64,000 nucleotides of DNA. Source: an uncultured Eubacteriales bacterium (lineage in GTDB: Bacteria > Bacillota > Clostridia > Christensenellales > Aristaeellaceae). The notes beneath the pieces were generated by a model, which was given only the letters and a program-made list of their open reading frames with translations, had not been told where the DNA came from and searched no databases. The position numbers and the translations under genes were made by a program. The DNA lies in NCBI GenBank assembly GCA_902795275.1, contig CADBKQ010000026.1:1-64000 (forward strand). Reading direction: 5' to 3'. Positions within the stretch are counted from its first letter, which is position 1, and each line of letters begins with the position of its first letter. Of the stretch, positions 49,991-58,428 are shown one piece after another.

Positions 49991-51438
49991 TTCAATCCCC
50001 TCCCCATCTGCACGTCGTCGGCCCATTGGTCGGCCTTTTTCTTCGCCAGGGACAAGAGCTTCACCGCGATGAACACAATCGCCGCCGCGCATCCCACCAC
50101 CAGCAGGAAGTGCTGCCGGAAGTATTCGTGGCGGTATTCTGCGAAGGCTTCGGAGTAGCCCTCCCGGTCGTTGGCCAGCTCATAGGAGCGCAGGGCGCTG
50201 TCCCATTTTTCTTCCTTGCCCATGATCTTTGCCACGCCCTGATGGGCCAGGGCATAGTTGCTGTCGATTTCCAGGGCCTGCTTCCAGTAGCCCAGGGCTT
50301 CCTGGTAGCGGCCTTCGCCGTGGAGCGTGACCGCCTGGTGCACCAGGGTGATGAAGCGGGTGGGCCGGAACACGGTAACGGTATTGGACTGGTAATCCAG
50401 AACGTAGAGATAGCCCTTGCTGTCCGCCTCGATGCTGATGGGAATCTGGAACAGGCCCTCCGTGTCGCCCGTGCCGCCAAAGCAGCACAGCAGATTGCCG
50501 TCCTGGTCGTACTGATAAATCAGCCCGGTGATGCGGTCCACCACCGTGATGATGCCGTTGTCCTCCACGGTAATATCGGAGAAGGTGGGCTCCAGCACCT
50601 TGCCGTTGGCCCCCAGCGAAGGGTCGGGCAGGATGAAGCCGTAGGTCTCTTCGGGATAGGTGTTGGTGCCCACGGAGTTGAGCTTGCGAATCTGCGCGGT
50701 CTTTTTGTTGGACAGGATGCCGTAGATCATGTTGTCCGCGCCGATAAAGAAGTTGGAATAGCTGGCGGGCTCCTGCTTCACGGTGCGCTCGATCTGGCTC
50801 TTGCTGCCGAACAGGCGCACCAGGAAGCGGCTCAGGGAAAAGCCCACCTTGTCGGCGCCCAGGTAGCCGCGGAAATTGTTCGCTTCGTCCAGGGCGATCA
50901 GGTTCGCGCCCTTGAGGGCGTAGATGTAGCCGGTGTTGGCGACGAAAATCTTCTGCACGTCGAAGGTGAAGTTCGCGCCCAGCAGGGAGGACTCGGGCTT
51001 TATGTACTCCTTGCGGTCGCTGCCGTCGGCGTTGAGCGTGGCGATGCGCAGGTTGCCGGTGTCGGCGATCCACACGCTGCCGTCGGTGTGCACATACACG
51101 CCGCGGGGCTTGTTCAGCTTTTTCCCGCAGGCTTCGGTGATGATATTCAGCACCCGGCCCTCCCGGGTCATTTGCAGCACCCGGTTGTTTTCCCCGTCAG
51201 CCACGTACAGGGTGTCGTCCGGGGCGACGAAAATATCCTCCGGGTGGTTCATGAATCCGTTTTCGCCCAGGTTCTTGATGGTGCCGTATACTTCATAAGC
51301 CGCGGGGATGGGAATGTAGTTGTCGCCGCCGTCGGTGGTGTCGGTATCCACCACGAAGGCGTCCATGCCCACCACGGCCTGGGCGGCGGGAATCCACAAA
51401 AGCAACAGCGCCAGGGAAAGAATGAACACTTTTTTCAT
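49987..51438 (-). CDS. Exported NHL-repeat protein with TPR and C-terminal membrane anchor
   Basis: 483 residues. A signal peptide (KVFILSLALLLLWIPAAQA) is followed by NHL-type beta-propeller repeats (HPEDIFVAPDDTLYVADGEN, KPRGVYVHTDGSVWIADTGN). Two TPR-like helices follow (GEGRYQEALGYWKQALEI, EEKWDSALRSYELA) and a C-terminal membrane helix (FLLVVGCAAAIVFIAVKLL) with a basic tail. It is probably anchored outside the cell. It lies between a permease and the Yip1-like gene, so it may scaffold substrate capture. Confidence 0.82.
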   Translation of the reverse strand: MKKVFILSLALLLLWIPAAQAVVGMDAFVVDTDTTDGGDNYIPIPAAYEVYGTIKNLGENGFMNHPEDIFVAPDDTLYVADGENNRVLQMTREGRVLNIITEACGKKLNKPRGVYVHTDGSVWIADTGNLRIATLNADGSDRKEYIKPESSLLGANFTFDVQKIFVANTGYIYALKGANLIALDEANNFRGYLGADKVGFSLSRFLVRLFGSKSQIERTVKQEPASYSNFFIGADNMIYGILSNKKTAQIRKLNSVGTNTYPEETYGFILPDPSLGANGKVLEPTFSDITVEDNGIITVVDRITGLIYQYDQDGNLLCCFGGTGDTEGLFQIPISIEADSKGYLYVLDYQSNTVTVFRPTRFITLVHQAVTLHGEGRYQEALGYWKQALEIDSNYALAHQGVAKIMGKEEKWDSALRSYELANDREGYSEAFAEYRHEYFRQHFLLVVGCAAAIVFIAVKLLSLAKKKADQWADDVQMGRGLK

Positions 51439-51451
51439 CTTCCTTCCCCCC

Positions 51452-52342
51452 TTACGACTTGATGCCCGAGAAGGACATGGTTTCCATGACCTTGCCGCGC
51501 ATGATGGCGAACACCAGGATGGAAGGCACGGTGGTCAGGAACGTGGCCGCGCCCACGGTGCCGGCCCTCGCCACCACGCCCGCGCCGCCGGACAGGGTTT
51601 GCAGGGCCAGGGGCAGGGTTTTCAGGGCGTTGCTGGAAATGAAAATCAGGGGAGAGAAATAATCGTTCCAGTTGTTCACGAAGCTGAACACCGCCAGCGT
51701 CGTCCAGGCGGGCTGCAAAAGCGGCATGGCAATGGTCCAGAACACCCGGAACTCCTTCGCCCCGTCGATGCGGGCGGCCTCCAGGATGGAGTCCGGCAGC
51801 TGCTCGCAGAACTGTTTCACAAGAAAGAAGTTGTACGCCACCGCGATTTTGGGGATGATCAGCGCCCAGTAAGTGTTCACCAGCCGCAGCTTGTTCACCA
51901 CCATATAGTTGGGAATCTGCGTCACGTGGGCGGAGAACATCAGCGCCGCCAGCACCACCGCGAAAATGGGGCCGCTGCCCGCGGGCTTGTGCTTCACCAG
52001 CCCGTAAGCGCCCATGCAGCACACGATCACGCTGGCCAGCACCGTCACCACGGTAGTGAACAGGGAGTTGAAAATGTAGCGCGTGAAGGGCACCGTGGAG
52101 GAGGAAAGGGAGGTGAGCAGGTCGCTGAAATTCCGCAGCGTCGGCTTATGCACGATGAGCCGGGGCGGGTAAATGTACAGCTCGTCCAGCGGCATGAGGC
52201 TGCGGCACACCATGGCGAACAGCGGCAGGCCCGCGATCACCACCAGCGCGGTGAGCAGCAGGTACAGCATAAACCGGGAGAACGTGAGCCTGCGCAAACG
52301 GAATTTGAACCGGCGCGGCTTGTAAACGGCTTTGGCAGTCAT
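51452..52342 (-). CDS. Carbohydrate ABC transporter permease
   Basis: 296 residues from the ATG at 52342, which has GAGAGGGG upstream; an ATG 18 bases earlier is less likely. Six membrane segments and the EAA loop EAARIDGAKEFRVFWTIAMPLL. It partners the permease encoded at 52503 and the large solute-binding protein at 53427. Confidence 0.92.
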   Translation of the reverse strand: MTAKAVYKPRRFKFRLRRLTFSRFMLYLLLTALVVIAGLPLFAMVCRSLMPLDELYIYPPRLIVHKPTLRNFSDLLTSLSSSTVPFTRYIFNSLFTTVVTVLASVIVCCMGAYGLVKHKPAGSGPIFAVVLAALMFSAHVTQIPNYMVVNKLRLVNTYWALIIPKIAVAYNFFLVKQFCEQLPDSILEAARIDGAKEFRVFWTIAMPLLQPAWTTLAVFSFVNNWNDYFSPLIFISSNALKTLPLALQTLSGGAGVVARAGTVGAATFLTTVPSILVFAIMRGKVMETMSFSGIKS

Positions 52343-52379
52343 AGCGTACCCCTCTCTCAAGATGGAGTCATATGCTCTG

Positions 52380-52488
52380 AGTTCTAAGTTCTAAGTTCTA
52401 AGTTCCAAGTTCTAAGCTTATATCTTGTTTTCATGTCAGCGTCCAGCGGTATCCATTGGCTTAGAACTTAGAACTAAGAACTTAGAAC
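52380..52488. repeat. Heptad-arm hairpin element H8 (AGTTCTA class)
   Basis: Left arm 52380-52417 (five AGTTCTA-type units plus AGC), right arm 52459-52488, loop 41 bases. It lies between the two permease genes, 14 bases after a stop codon and 38 bases before the next start. Confidence 0.92.
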
Positions 52489-52502
52489 GAATCAATTATC
52501 TA

Positions 52503-53423
52503 TCAGGTATTGTCTTTAAACACATGCATGCACACCCGTCCCAGGGTAAATGTGATGACGAACAGCGCCATGGCCACCGCGCTGGCGTAGCCCATATTGA
52601 AGCGGGTGAAGGCGTAGTCGTACAGGTGCGCCACGATGGTATGGGCGGCGTAGTTGGGGCTGGGCAGGCCCGCGACGGCGGTCGCCACGTCGAACACGCC
52701 GAACGCGCCCACGATGGCGTTGATGGCCCCGAACAGCATTTGCGGCTTCATCATGGGCAGGGTGATGAACCGAAGCTCCTGGAACTTGTTCTTGATGCCG
52801 TCCACCCGGGCGGCTTCGTACATGGCGGGGTCGACATTTTGCAGGCCCGCCAGGAACACCAGGAAGCCGGTGCCCATGCTCATCCAGATGGAAATGATCA
52901 TGACCACGGGCAGCACGTAAGTGGCGTCCTTCGTCCAGAGGATCGGCTCCAGAATCAGCCCGGAACGCAGCAGCAGGTTATTGATATAACCGTACCGGTC
53001 GCCGGAAAAGAGGATGAGCCAGATGTTCGCCATCGCCACGCCGCTGGTCAGCGAAGGCGCGTAGAACATGAGGGAGAAAAAGCCCCTGCCCTTCTTCACC
53101 AGCGTGATCAGCCAGGCCATGAGGAAGGAGGCGAAATACCCAATCGGCCCGGTGATGACGGCGAAAACCATCGTGTTCTTGAGGGAAATCAGGAACACGT
53201 CGTCGTCCAGGATCAGCTGGGAATAATTGCTGATGCCCACGAACCGGGCGGGCTGGATCATGTTGTAGTTGGTCAGGCTGTAATACATCGCCACCGCGAC
53301 CGGCACGATCACAAACACCGCGAACAGGATCAGGAAGGGCAGCAGGAAAGCGTATCCCGTGCCGTTCTTCCGCAGCCATTCCCTGAAGCCGCTTTTCTTT
53401 ACCGCTGCCTGCAAGGCGATCAC
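52503..53423 (-). CDS. Sugar ABC transporter permease
   Basis: 306 residues with six membrane segments and the EAA loop YEAARVDGIKNKFQELRFITL. It starts 3 bases after the stop of the large solute-binding protein gene. Together with the permease at 51452 it forms the second importer of the cluster. Confidence 0.92.
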   Translation of the reverse strand: MIALQAAVKKSGFREWLRKNGTGYAFLLPFLILFAVFVIVPVAVAMYYSLTNYNMIQPARFVGISNYSQLILDDDVFLISLKNTMVFAVITGPIGYFASFLMAWLITLVKKGRGFFSLMFYAPSLTSGVAMANIWLILFSGDRYGYINNLLLRSGLILEPILWTKDATYVLPVVMIISIWMSMGTGFLVFLAGLQNVDPAMYEAARVDGIKNKFQELRFITLPMMKPQMLFGAINAIVGAFGVFDVATAVAGLPSPNYAAHTIVAHLYDYAFTRFNMGYASAVAMALFVITFTLGRVCMHVFKDNT

Positions 53424-53426
53424 TCC

Positions 53427-56393
53427 TCACTCTAATCCAAACTCCACCCGTTTATTGTGAAGCTCTTTGTTAATGTCCTTGACCGCCTTTTCCAGGGCGT
53501 CGCGGGCGTTTTCGTTGTTGATGCACACCCGGTTCCAGGCGTTGATGATGTGCCGCCCGGTGAAGTAGCCGCCGGGGACGATGAGCTGTTCCTCCGCGGC
53601 GTCCATCTGGGCGCGAATGACGCGCTCGTGCCGGGCGTCCCAGGGCAGGGAATAGAAGGCGTTCACGTTGGCGGTGTTCCAGCGCGCGCCCATGCCTAAG
53701 ATGGCTTCCAGCTCGCGGCCGTACCGGGTCTGGGTTTCCTCGCTGCTCCACCATTTCAGGAACTCCCAGGCGGCGTCTTTCTTTTCGCTCTGGGAAAGAA
53801 TAATATCCGCCGTCGCCGCCGTGGTGCCGACGGTGTGCTTTACCGTGCCGTCCGCCTGGCGGGTGCCGGGGACGGGGGCGATGCTCCACCGGCCGTACAG
53901 TTCGGGAGCCGAGGTCATCAGCTGCATGTAGGTGGTGAAGTTGCCGATGCCCACGGGCATGGTGCCGGTGCGGATGCGGGTGAAGAAGTTGCTTTCCGCG
54001 TCGATCTCATAGTTGGCGTACATGTCCGTCCAGGCCTTGAACGCCTTGTAGGCTTCGGGGGTGTCCAGGGCGGAGGAAGCGCCGTTATCATGGTAGTAAT
54101 CCCCGCCCGTTTGCAGCAGCAGCATGGTGAAGCCCCGCAGCGCGCCGGGAGAATTGCTGGATACCGACGTATCCACCGGCAGGGAGAAGCTCATGTTGTT
54201 TTCGTAGAGCCGGGGCAGCACCTTCTGATACAGATCCTCCCAGGTCTCCGGCAGCTCCACGCCCAGCTCGGCCAGCACGTCCCGGCGGTAGATCATGCAG
54301 GTAAAGTCCATGGTCTCCGGCAGCGCGTACACCCCGCCGTTGTATTGGAAGGGCACCAGGCTGCTGGGATAGAAATTCTTGGTGACTTCCTCAAAGCCGG
54401 GGAACTGGCTCAGGTCGCACACCGCGCCGCGGAAGGCGAACTCGTTGGGCAGGTTGTATTCCACGGAAAGCGCCACGTCCGGGGCGGTGCCGCTGGCGAC
54501 GGAAAGCATGATGGTGTTTACCGACCCGGTGGAAAGCTGACCCGTGGGCAGCACGTGCAGGTTGATGACGATACCGGTCTTGGGCGTGAACTCCTCGTCA
54601 GCCAGTTCTTTCAGGATCTCGCCCCACTCGGTGCCGCGGGCGATCCACACGTTCAGCACGGTGGTCTCCTGCGCGCTGCTGTCGTCCACGATCAGGCCCA
54701 CGCTGTCATAGTCCTTCGTAAAGGAGGCCAGGAAGTTTTCCCCCGTCACCGCCATGCGCTGGAGGAAGTTGGAGGTGGCGATGTCCATGCTCACATCCGG
54801 GGAGGACAGCATCAGGTAGTCCATGGCCATGGGGCATTTTTCGATGGTGGAAATGTAGGTGCCCAGGTTGGTCTGGGCGTTGTCCAGGTCGCTCAACGCC
54901 TTGGGAATCCTGTCCACGTCCTCGGAGAAGAAGTGAAGCTGGTCGATGATCTGGCGGAAATTGTTCTCCATGGAGGTGGTCTCGTTGGAGATGGAGGAAA
55001 GCAGGTCGGCGCTTTCCTGGAGCCGCCCGGCCAGATAGGTCAGCTGCCCGCTCAGCTCCGGCATGGTGCGGTACAGGTCGTATTCGTAGTTGTAGTCCGG
55101 CTCGGTGCCGGTGATCTTCACGATCTCCCGCTGCACCCGGCCCAGGTAGGTGGTGTCCTTTTCCGTGCGGCGCATGATCTCGCCGATGGGGCCTAACTTC
55201 ACGGTGGCGGTCAGGGTATGGACGCCCTTTTCCAGATAGAAGCAATAGGGGTTGCCGTCGCCGTCCCGGAAGGTTTCGCCGTACCAGTGGCTGTCGTAGG
55301 GGAAAGCGTACAGCCGCATTTCGTCAAAGGGGATTTCCCCGTCGATCATGATCTGCCGGTAGGAGGGCATGCCGGGGTCGGTGGTTTGCAATACTTTAAA
55401 GTGAAGGGCGTACAGCCCGCTTTCCGGCACGTCGATGTCCCAGCTCACCGCCGCGTTGCCCAAGCGCCAGCGGTAGCCGCCCACGATGTTCAGCACCCGG
55501 TTGGCCCCGGACTTGGGCTCGGTCAGCGGGTCGGCGTCGGACTCGCGGCGGATGACGTTTTCGCTGCGCCAGGCGCTGTTTTCCGCCTGCAATTTGATCA
55601 CGGTATCGTCGGATACGTTCTTGTATCCCGCGGCCTGCCATTCCGCTAATTTTTCTTTATAGGTTGGGTAAACGATGGGAGAAACGAAGGTGATGTTCCC
55701 CAGCACCACGGGCTGATCCACATACTCCAATACGATTTCATGCTCGCCCGCGGAGAGATAGAATTGCAGCGGGTCCACGTAAATCGCCTGCTGATCCACG
55801 GCCCGCACGGTCTGCCACACGCGCTTTTCGATCATGTGGGGCCAGACCTCGTCGTTGATAGCGTTGAGGCGCATTTTGCCGTCGGGCTGAATCTCTTCCT
55901 CGAACACCCGGTAGAAGCACAGGTTGTTGGCTTCCTCGTAGGGCGTTTCCCCGTCGATGGTGATTTTCCGCTGCACCTTGATTTCGTTGCCGCCCAGGGC
56001 CAGGTAGGACACCTTCAGTTCATACAGGCCGGGCTGCTCCACGGTGATCTTCCAGGCGGCGGCGCACTCGTTATCGCCGGACACCAGCACGCTTTCCGGG
56101 GTTTCGTTTTCGTTGGAATACAGGCCGGGATAGGCTTCAAAGCCGGATTCCAGCGCGATGTCGCCGGACAGCGTCGCGTCCTTTGGCAGCAGAACGATTT
56201 CCGCGCCCTGGGGAGCGGGCTTGTACACGTCGGGCTCCTTGGCCCATTCCTCCCGCAGGTCGCCGTACTCGATGGCGTTCTCCACGGACAGGGCGTACAT
56301 ATCCGCCCAGTCGCCCCCCGCGCTTTCCGCGCAGGCATGGCACGCCCCTGTCAGGCAGAGTATCAGCAGGACGATCCCGGCAAGACGGTTCAT
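53427..56393 (-). CDS. Very large solute-binding protein with N-terminal carbohydrate-binding-like domains
   Basis: 988 residues, about twice the usual size. After a signal peptide (LAGIVLLILCLTGACHACA) come two beta-sandwich-like regions (about 90-260 and 280-430, with repeated patterns such as PGLYELKVSYLALGGNEIKV and SGLYALHFKVLQTTDPGM). A helical linker of about 450-540 follows (LQESADLLSSISNETTSMEN). Residues 600-985 are a type I sugar-binding protein (TVLNVWIARGTEWGEIL, TMDFTCMIYRRDVLAELGVE in part, AAWEFLKWWSSEETQTRYG). The architecture suggests capture of a polymer or long oligosaccharide at the cell surface. It is upstream of two permease genes. Confidence 0.85.
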   Translation of the reverse strand: MNRLAGIVLLILCLTGACHACAESAGGDWADMYALSVENAIEYGDLREEWAKEPDVYKPAPQGAEIVLLPKDATLSGDIALESGFEAYPGLYSNENETPESVLVSGDNECAAAWKITVEQPGLYELKVSYLALGGNEIKVQRKITIDGETPYEEANNLCFYRVFEEEIQPDGKMRLNAINDEVWPHMIEKRVWQTVRAVDQQAIYVDPLQFYLSAGEHEIVLEYVDQPVVLGNITFVSPIVYPTYKEKLAEWQAAGYKNVSDDTVIKLQAENSAWRSENVIRRESDADPLTEPKSGANRVLNIVGGYRWRLGNAAVSWDIDVPESGLYALHFKVLQTTDPGMPSYRQIMIDGEIPFDEMRLYAFPYDSHWYGETFRDGDGNPYCFYLEKGVHTLTATVKLGPIGEIMRRTEKDTTYLGRVQREIVKITGTEPDYNYEYDLYRTMPELSGQLTYLAGRLQESADLLSSISNETTSMENNFRQIIDQLHFFSEDVDRIPKALSDLDNAQTNLGTYISTIEKCPMAMDYLMLSSPDVSMDIATSNFLQRMAVTGENFLASFTKDYDSVGLIVDDSSAQETTVLNVWIARGTEWGEILKELADEEFTPKTGIVINLHVLPTGQLSTGSVNTIMLSVASGTAPDVALSVEYNLPNEFAFRGAVCDLSQFPGFEEVTKNFYPSSLVPFQYNGGVYALPETMDFTCMIYRRDVLAELGVELPETWEDLYQKVLPRLYENNMSFSLPVDTSVSSNSPGALRGFTMLLLQTGGDYYHDNGASSALDTPEAYKAFKAWTDMYANYEIDAESNFFTRIRTGTMPVGIGNFTTYMQLMTSAPELYGRWSIAPVPGTRQADGTVKHTVGTTAATADIILSQSEKKDAAWEFLKWWSSEETQTRYGRELEAILGMGARWNTANVNAFYSLPWDARHERVIRAQMDAAEEQLIVPGGYFTGRHIINAWNRVCINNENARDALEKAVKDINKELHNKRVEFGLE

Positions 56394-56423
56394 TTTTCAG
56401 CAGCCCCTTTCGGAAGATAGAGG

Positions 56424-56563
56424 GAGGAGTTAAAAGTTAAGAGTGAGGAGTTAGGAGTTAGGAGTGAGGAGTTTATAGTGTTGAATGATTTGAAACGTTG
56501 GATTGTCGGATGCAAAGCGGAAAACAAAATAAACTCCTCACTCCTAACTCCTCACTCCTAACT
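56424..56563. repeat. Heptad-arm hairpin element H9 (GGAGTNN class)
   Basis: Left arm 56424-56475 (GAGGAGT, GGAGTTA and GGAGTGA units, slightly degenerate at its start), right arm 56529-56563, loop 53 bases. It begins 11 bases after the GH43 stop codon and lies 31 bases before the large solute-binding protein start. Confidence 0.9.
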
Positions 56564-56574
56564 AAATAGGCTCC

Positions 56575-58038
56575 TCAAAGGTTCGTGATTTTGACGTACT
56601 TTACGTCCGCCCAGCCGCCCCATCTTCCCAGGGTGTTGAGGGTGAAGATGCCGGGACGCGCGCCGGTCCAGCCGCCGCAGGTCATGGGATACTCCCCGCC
56701 CAGGGGCCGCATGGACTGCTGGCCCTCGCCGTAGTAAAAGCTCACGTTGCCGCGCCGCACCCGCATCCGCAGGAGGATTTCGGCATAGGGCCACATGATC
56801 TCCGAGATGGGCGTTTCGGTCACCCGGTCAGGCACCCAGCGGCTGATTTCATTCACCATGCCCATTTTCAGGCTCACCCGGCCCTGGCCCAGGGCGATAT
56901 AATAATAGGTATAGCCCATCATGCCGATGCCGGAAATGTCGCCGTCCTGGGCGTGGGTCCAGAACACCGCGTCCATGTCAAAGTCGTGGCTCTGCATGAG
57001 CTGGCTCAGGAAGTTCCCCGCTTCAAACAGGCTGGGCGCGGGGGCCGCGTGGAGCCGCAGGCCGGGCTTTAATTCCGTATACCAGCCCTGGTTGGGGTTG
57101 GCCTGCCACTGCCACTGGATGCCCAGGCGGGTCTGGAAATCGTCGGAGGTGGGGATTTCCCCGCCGAACGGCGGCAGGTCGATGGTGCCGCCCAGCACAG
57201 GTGAGCCCTTCTTTCCCATCACGGGCCAGCCGTCCGACCAGTCCACGGGCTGCAAATGGGCTACCCGGCCATAGGCGTCCATGTCCTGGAAGTGGATGAA
57301 CCAGTCCTTGCCTTTTCCGTCGTCCACCCAGCCGCCCTGGTGGGGGCCGTTGACGGGCGTGTTTCCCTGGCTCAGCACCACCCGTCGCTCGTAGGGGCCA
57401 TAGATATTGTCCGCCCGCAGAGCCAGCTGGTAGCCGGGCTTCACGCTGCCCGCGGGACAGAGAATCCAGTACTTCCCTTCGCGTTTATAGATCTTCGGCC
57501 CTTCCACGGTAATATCGTCGTGCTCGCCGCCGTCGTACACCATGCGGCCCTTGTCGATGACCGTCAGGCCGTCGGCGCTCATCTTGTGTACATACAAAAC
57601 ATTGTTGATTCCCGCGCGGCTGGCGGCGAAAGCATGCACCAGCCAGGCCCGGCCGTCGTCGTCAAACAGCGGGCAGGGGTCGATCCAGCCGGTCACGTCC
57701 TTGACATAGTGGCATTCCCATTCCCCAGCCGGGTCCTTGGCGGTGAACGCAAAAAGCCCCTCGTCCGGCATGCACACGTACACGTAAAACGTGCCGTTGT
57801 GGTAGCGCAGGCTGGGGGCCCAAAGGCCGCGCTTGTGGGCGGGCTTGTCATACTGGGGGAAAGGCAGATGGCGGGCGGCATAGCCGATCAGCTCCCAATG
57901 AACCAGGTCGCGGGAGTGCAGCACCGGGATGCCGGGCACATAAGTGAAGGAGGAGGAGATCATATAGAAATCTTCCCCGACGCGAATCACGTCCGGGTCA
58001 GAGTAATCGCCCAGGAGAATGGGGTTGGTGTACCGCAT
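56575..58038 (-). CDS. GH43 glycoside hydrolase (arabinofuranosidase/xylosidase type)
   Basis: 487 residues. The N-terminus YTNPILLGDYSDPDVIRV holds the catalytic base D14; WIDPCPLFDDDG holds the pKa-modulating D120; EGPKIYKR holds the acid E179. A C-terminal beta-sandwich of about 190 residues follows. The enzyme should remove arabinofuranosyl or xylosyl side chains. No signal peptide. It is the first gene of the pectin operon, behind a clear promoter and a candidate operator. Confidence 0.92.
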   Translation of the reverse strand: MRYTNPILLGDYSDPDVIRVGEDFYMISSSFTYVPGIPVLHSRDLVHWELIGYAARHLPFPQYDKPAHKRGLWAPSLRYHNGTFYVYVCMPDEGLFAFTAKDPAGEWECHYVKDVTGWIDPCPLFDDDGRAWLVHAFAASRAGINNVLYVHKMSADGLTVIDKGRMVYDGGEHDDITVEGPKIYKREGKYWILCPAGSVKPGYQLALRADNIYGPYERRVVLSQGNTPVNGPHQGGWVDDGKGKDWFIHFQDMDAYGRVAHLQPVDWSDGWPVMGKKGSPVLGGTIDLPPFGGEIPTSDDFQTRLGIQWQWQANPNQGWYTELKPGLRLHAAPAPSLFEAGNFLSQLMQSHDFDMDAVFWTHAQDGDISGIGMMGYTYYYIALGQGRVSLKMGMVNEISRWVPDRVTETPISEIMWPYAEILLRMRVRRGNVSFYYGEGQQSMRPLGGEYPMTCGGWTGARPGIFTLNTLGRWGGWADVKYVKITNL

Positions 58039-58110
58039 CAGCCGTTCCTCCTCTGTGGCGAAAGCGGCTGCCCGCCCTCACGATTCCGCCACTTCTATTC
58101 CAATATATAC

Positions 58111-58139
58111 ATTCTATCACAACATTTTTGATTTTGCAA
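58111..58139 (-). promoter_or_regulatory. Promoter of the pectin operon
   Basis: On the minus strand TTGCAA (58134-58139) and TAGAAT (58111-58116) are separated by 17 bases, about 70 bases before the GH43 start. Confidence 0.65.
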
Positions 58140-58148
58140 GCGATTAAA

Positions 58149-58196
58149 ATGTATAATATGGTTATTTTCAAAATTTTGTTTTACCATTTTATACAT
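58149..58196. promoter_or_regulatory. Inverted-repeat operator upstream of GH43
   Basis: ATGTATAATATGG (58149-58161) and CCATTTTATACAT (58184-58196) form a 13-bp inverted repeat with one mismatch and a 22-base spacer, directly upstream of the GH43 -35. This fits an activator site or a looped repressor site. The rest of the 58039-58428 gap is AT-rich and otherwise holds only the two promoters. Confidence 0.5.
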
Positions 58197-58334
58197 CTCT
58201 GATATAGGACGCTTGTTCATCCGCTGAATCTCCATCGGACAGCGCAGCCCCGTTTATCATTTCCGGATGATAAAACATGGATCAAGATGGATGTTTTTGC
58301 TCCTCTTTATATGGGAATCGAACGGTCAACGCGG

Positions 58335-58363
58335 TTGAGAAGAAGGGCGTATTGTTATATAAT
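58335..58363 (+). promoter_or_regulatory. Promoter of the SGNH hydrolase gene
   Basis: TTGAGA (58335-58340), a 17-base spacer and a consensus TATAAT (58358-58363), about 65 bases before the start codon. Confidence 0.75.
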
Positions 58364-58428
58364 GGAATAGCTGATGATCACGGACAATAAGCTGCTGAAA
58401 AGACAAAAGAACGTGGAGGGCAAACAAC

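Noticed and set aside
58039..58428. A small gene in the GH43-SGNH gap
   Set aside because: No open frame with a ribosome-binding site was found; the gap is explained by two promoters and an operator.
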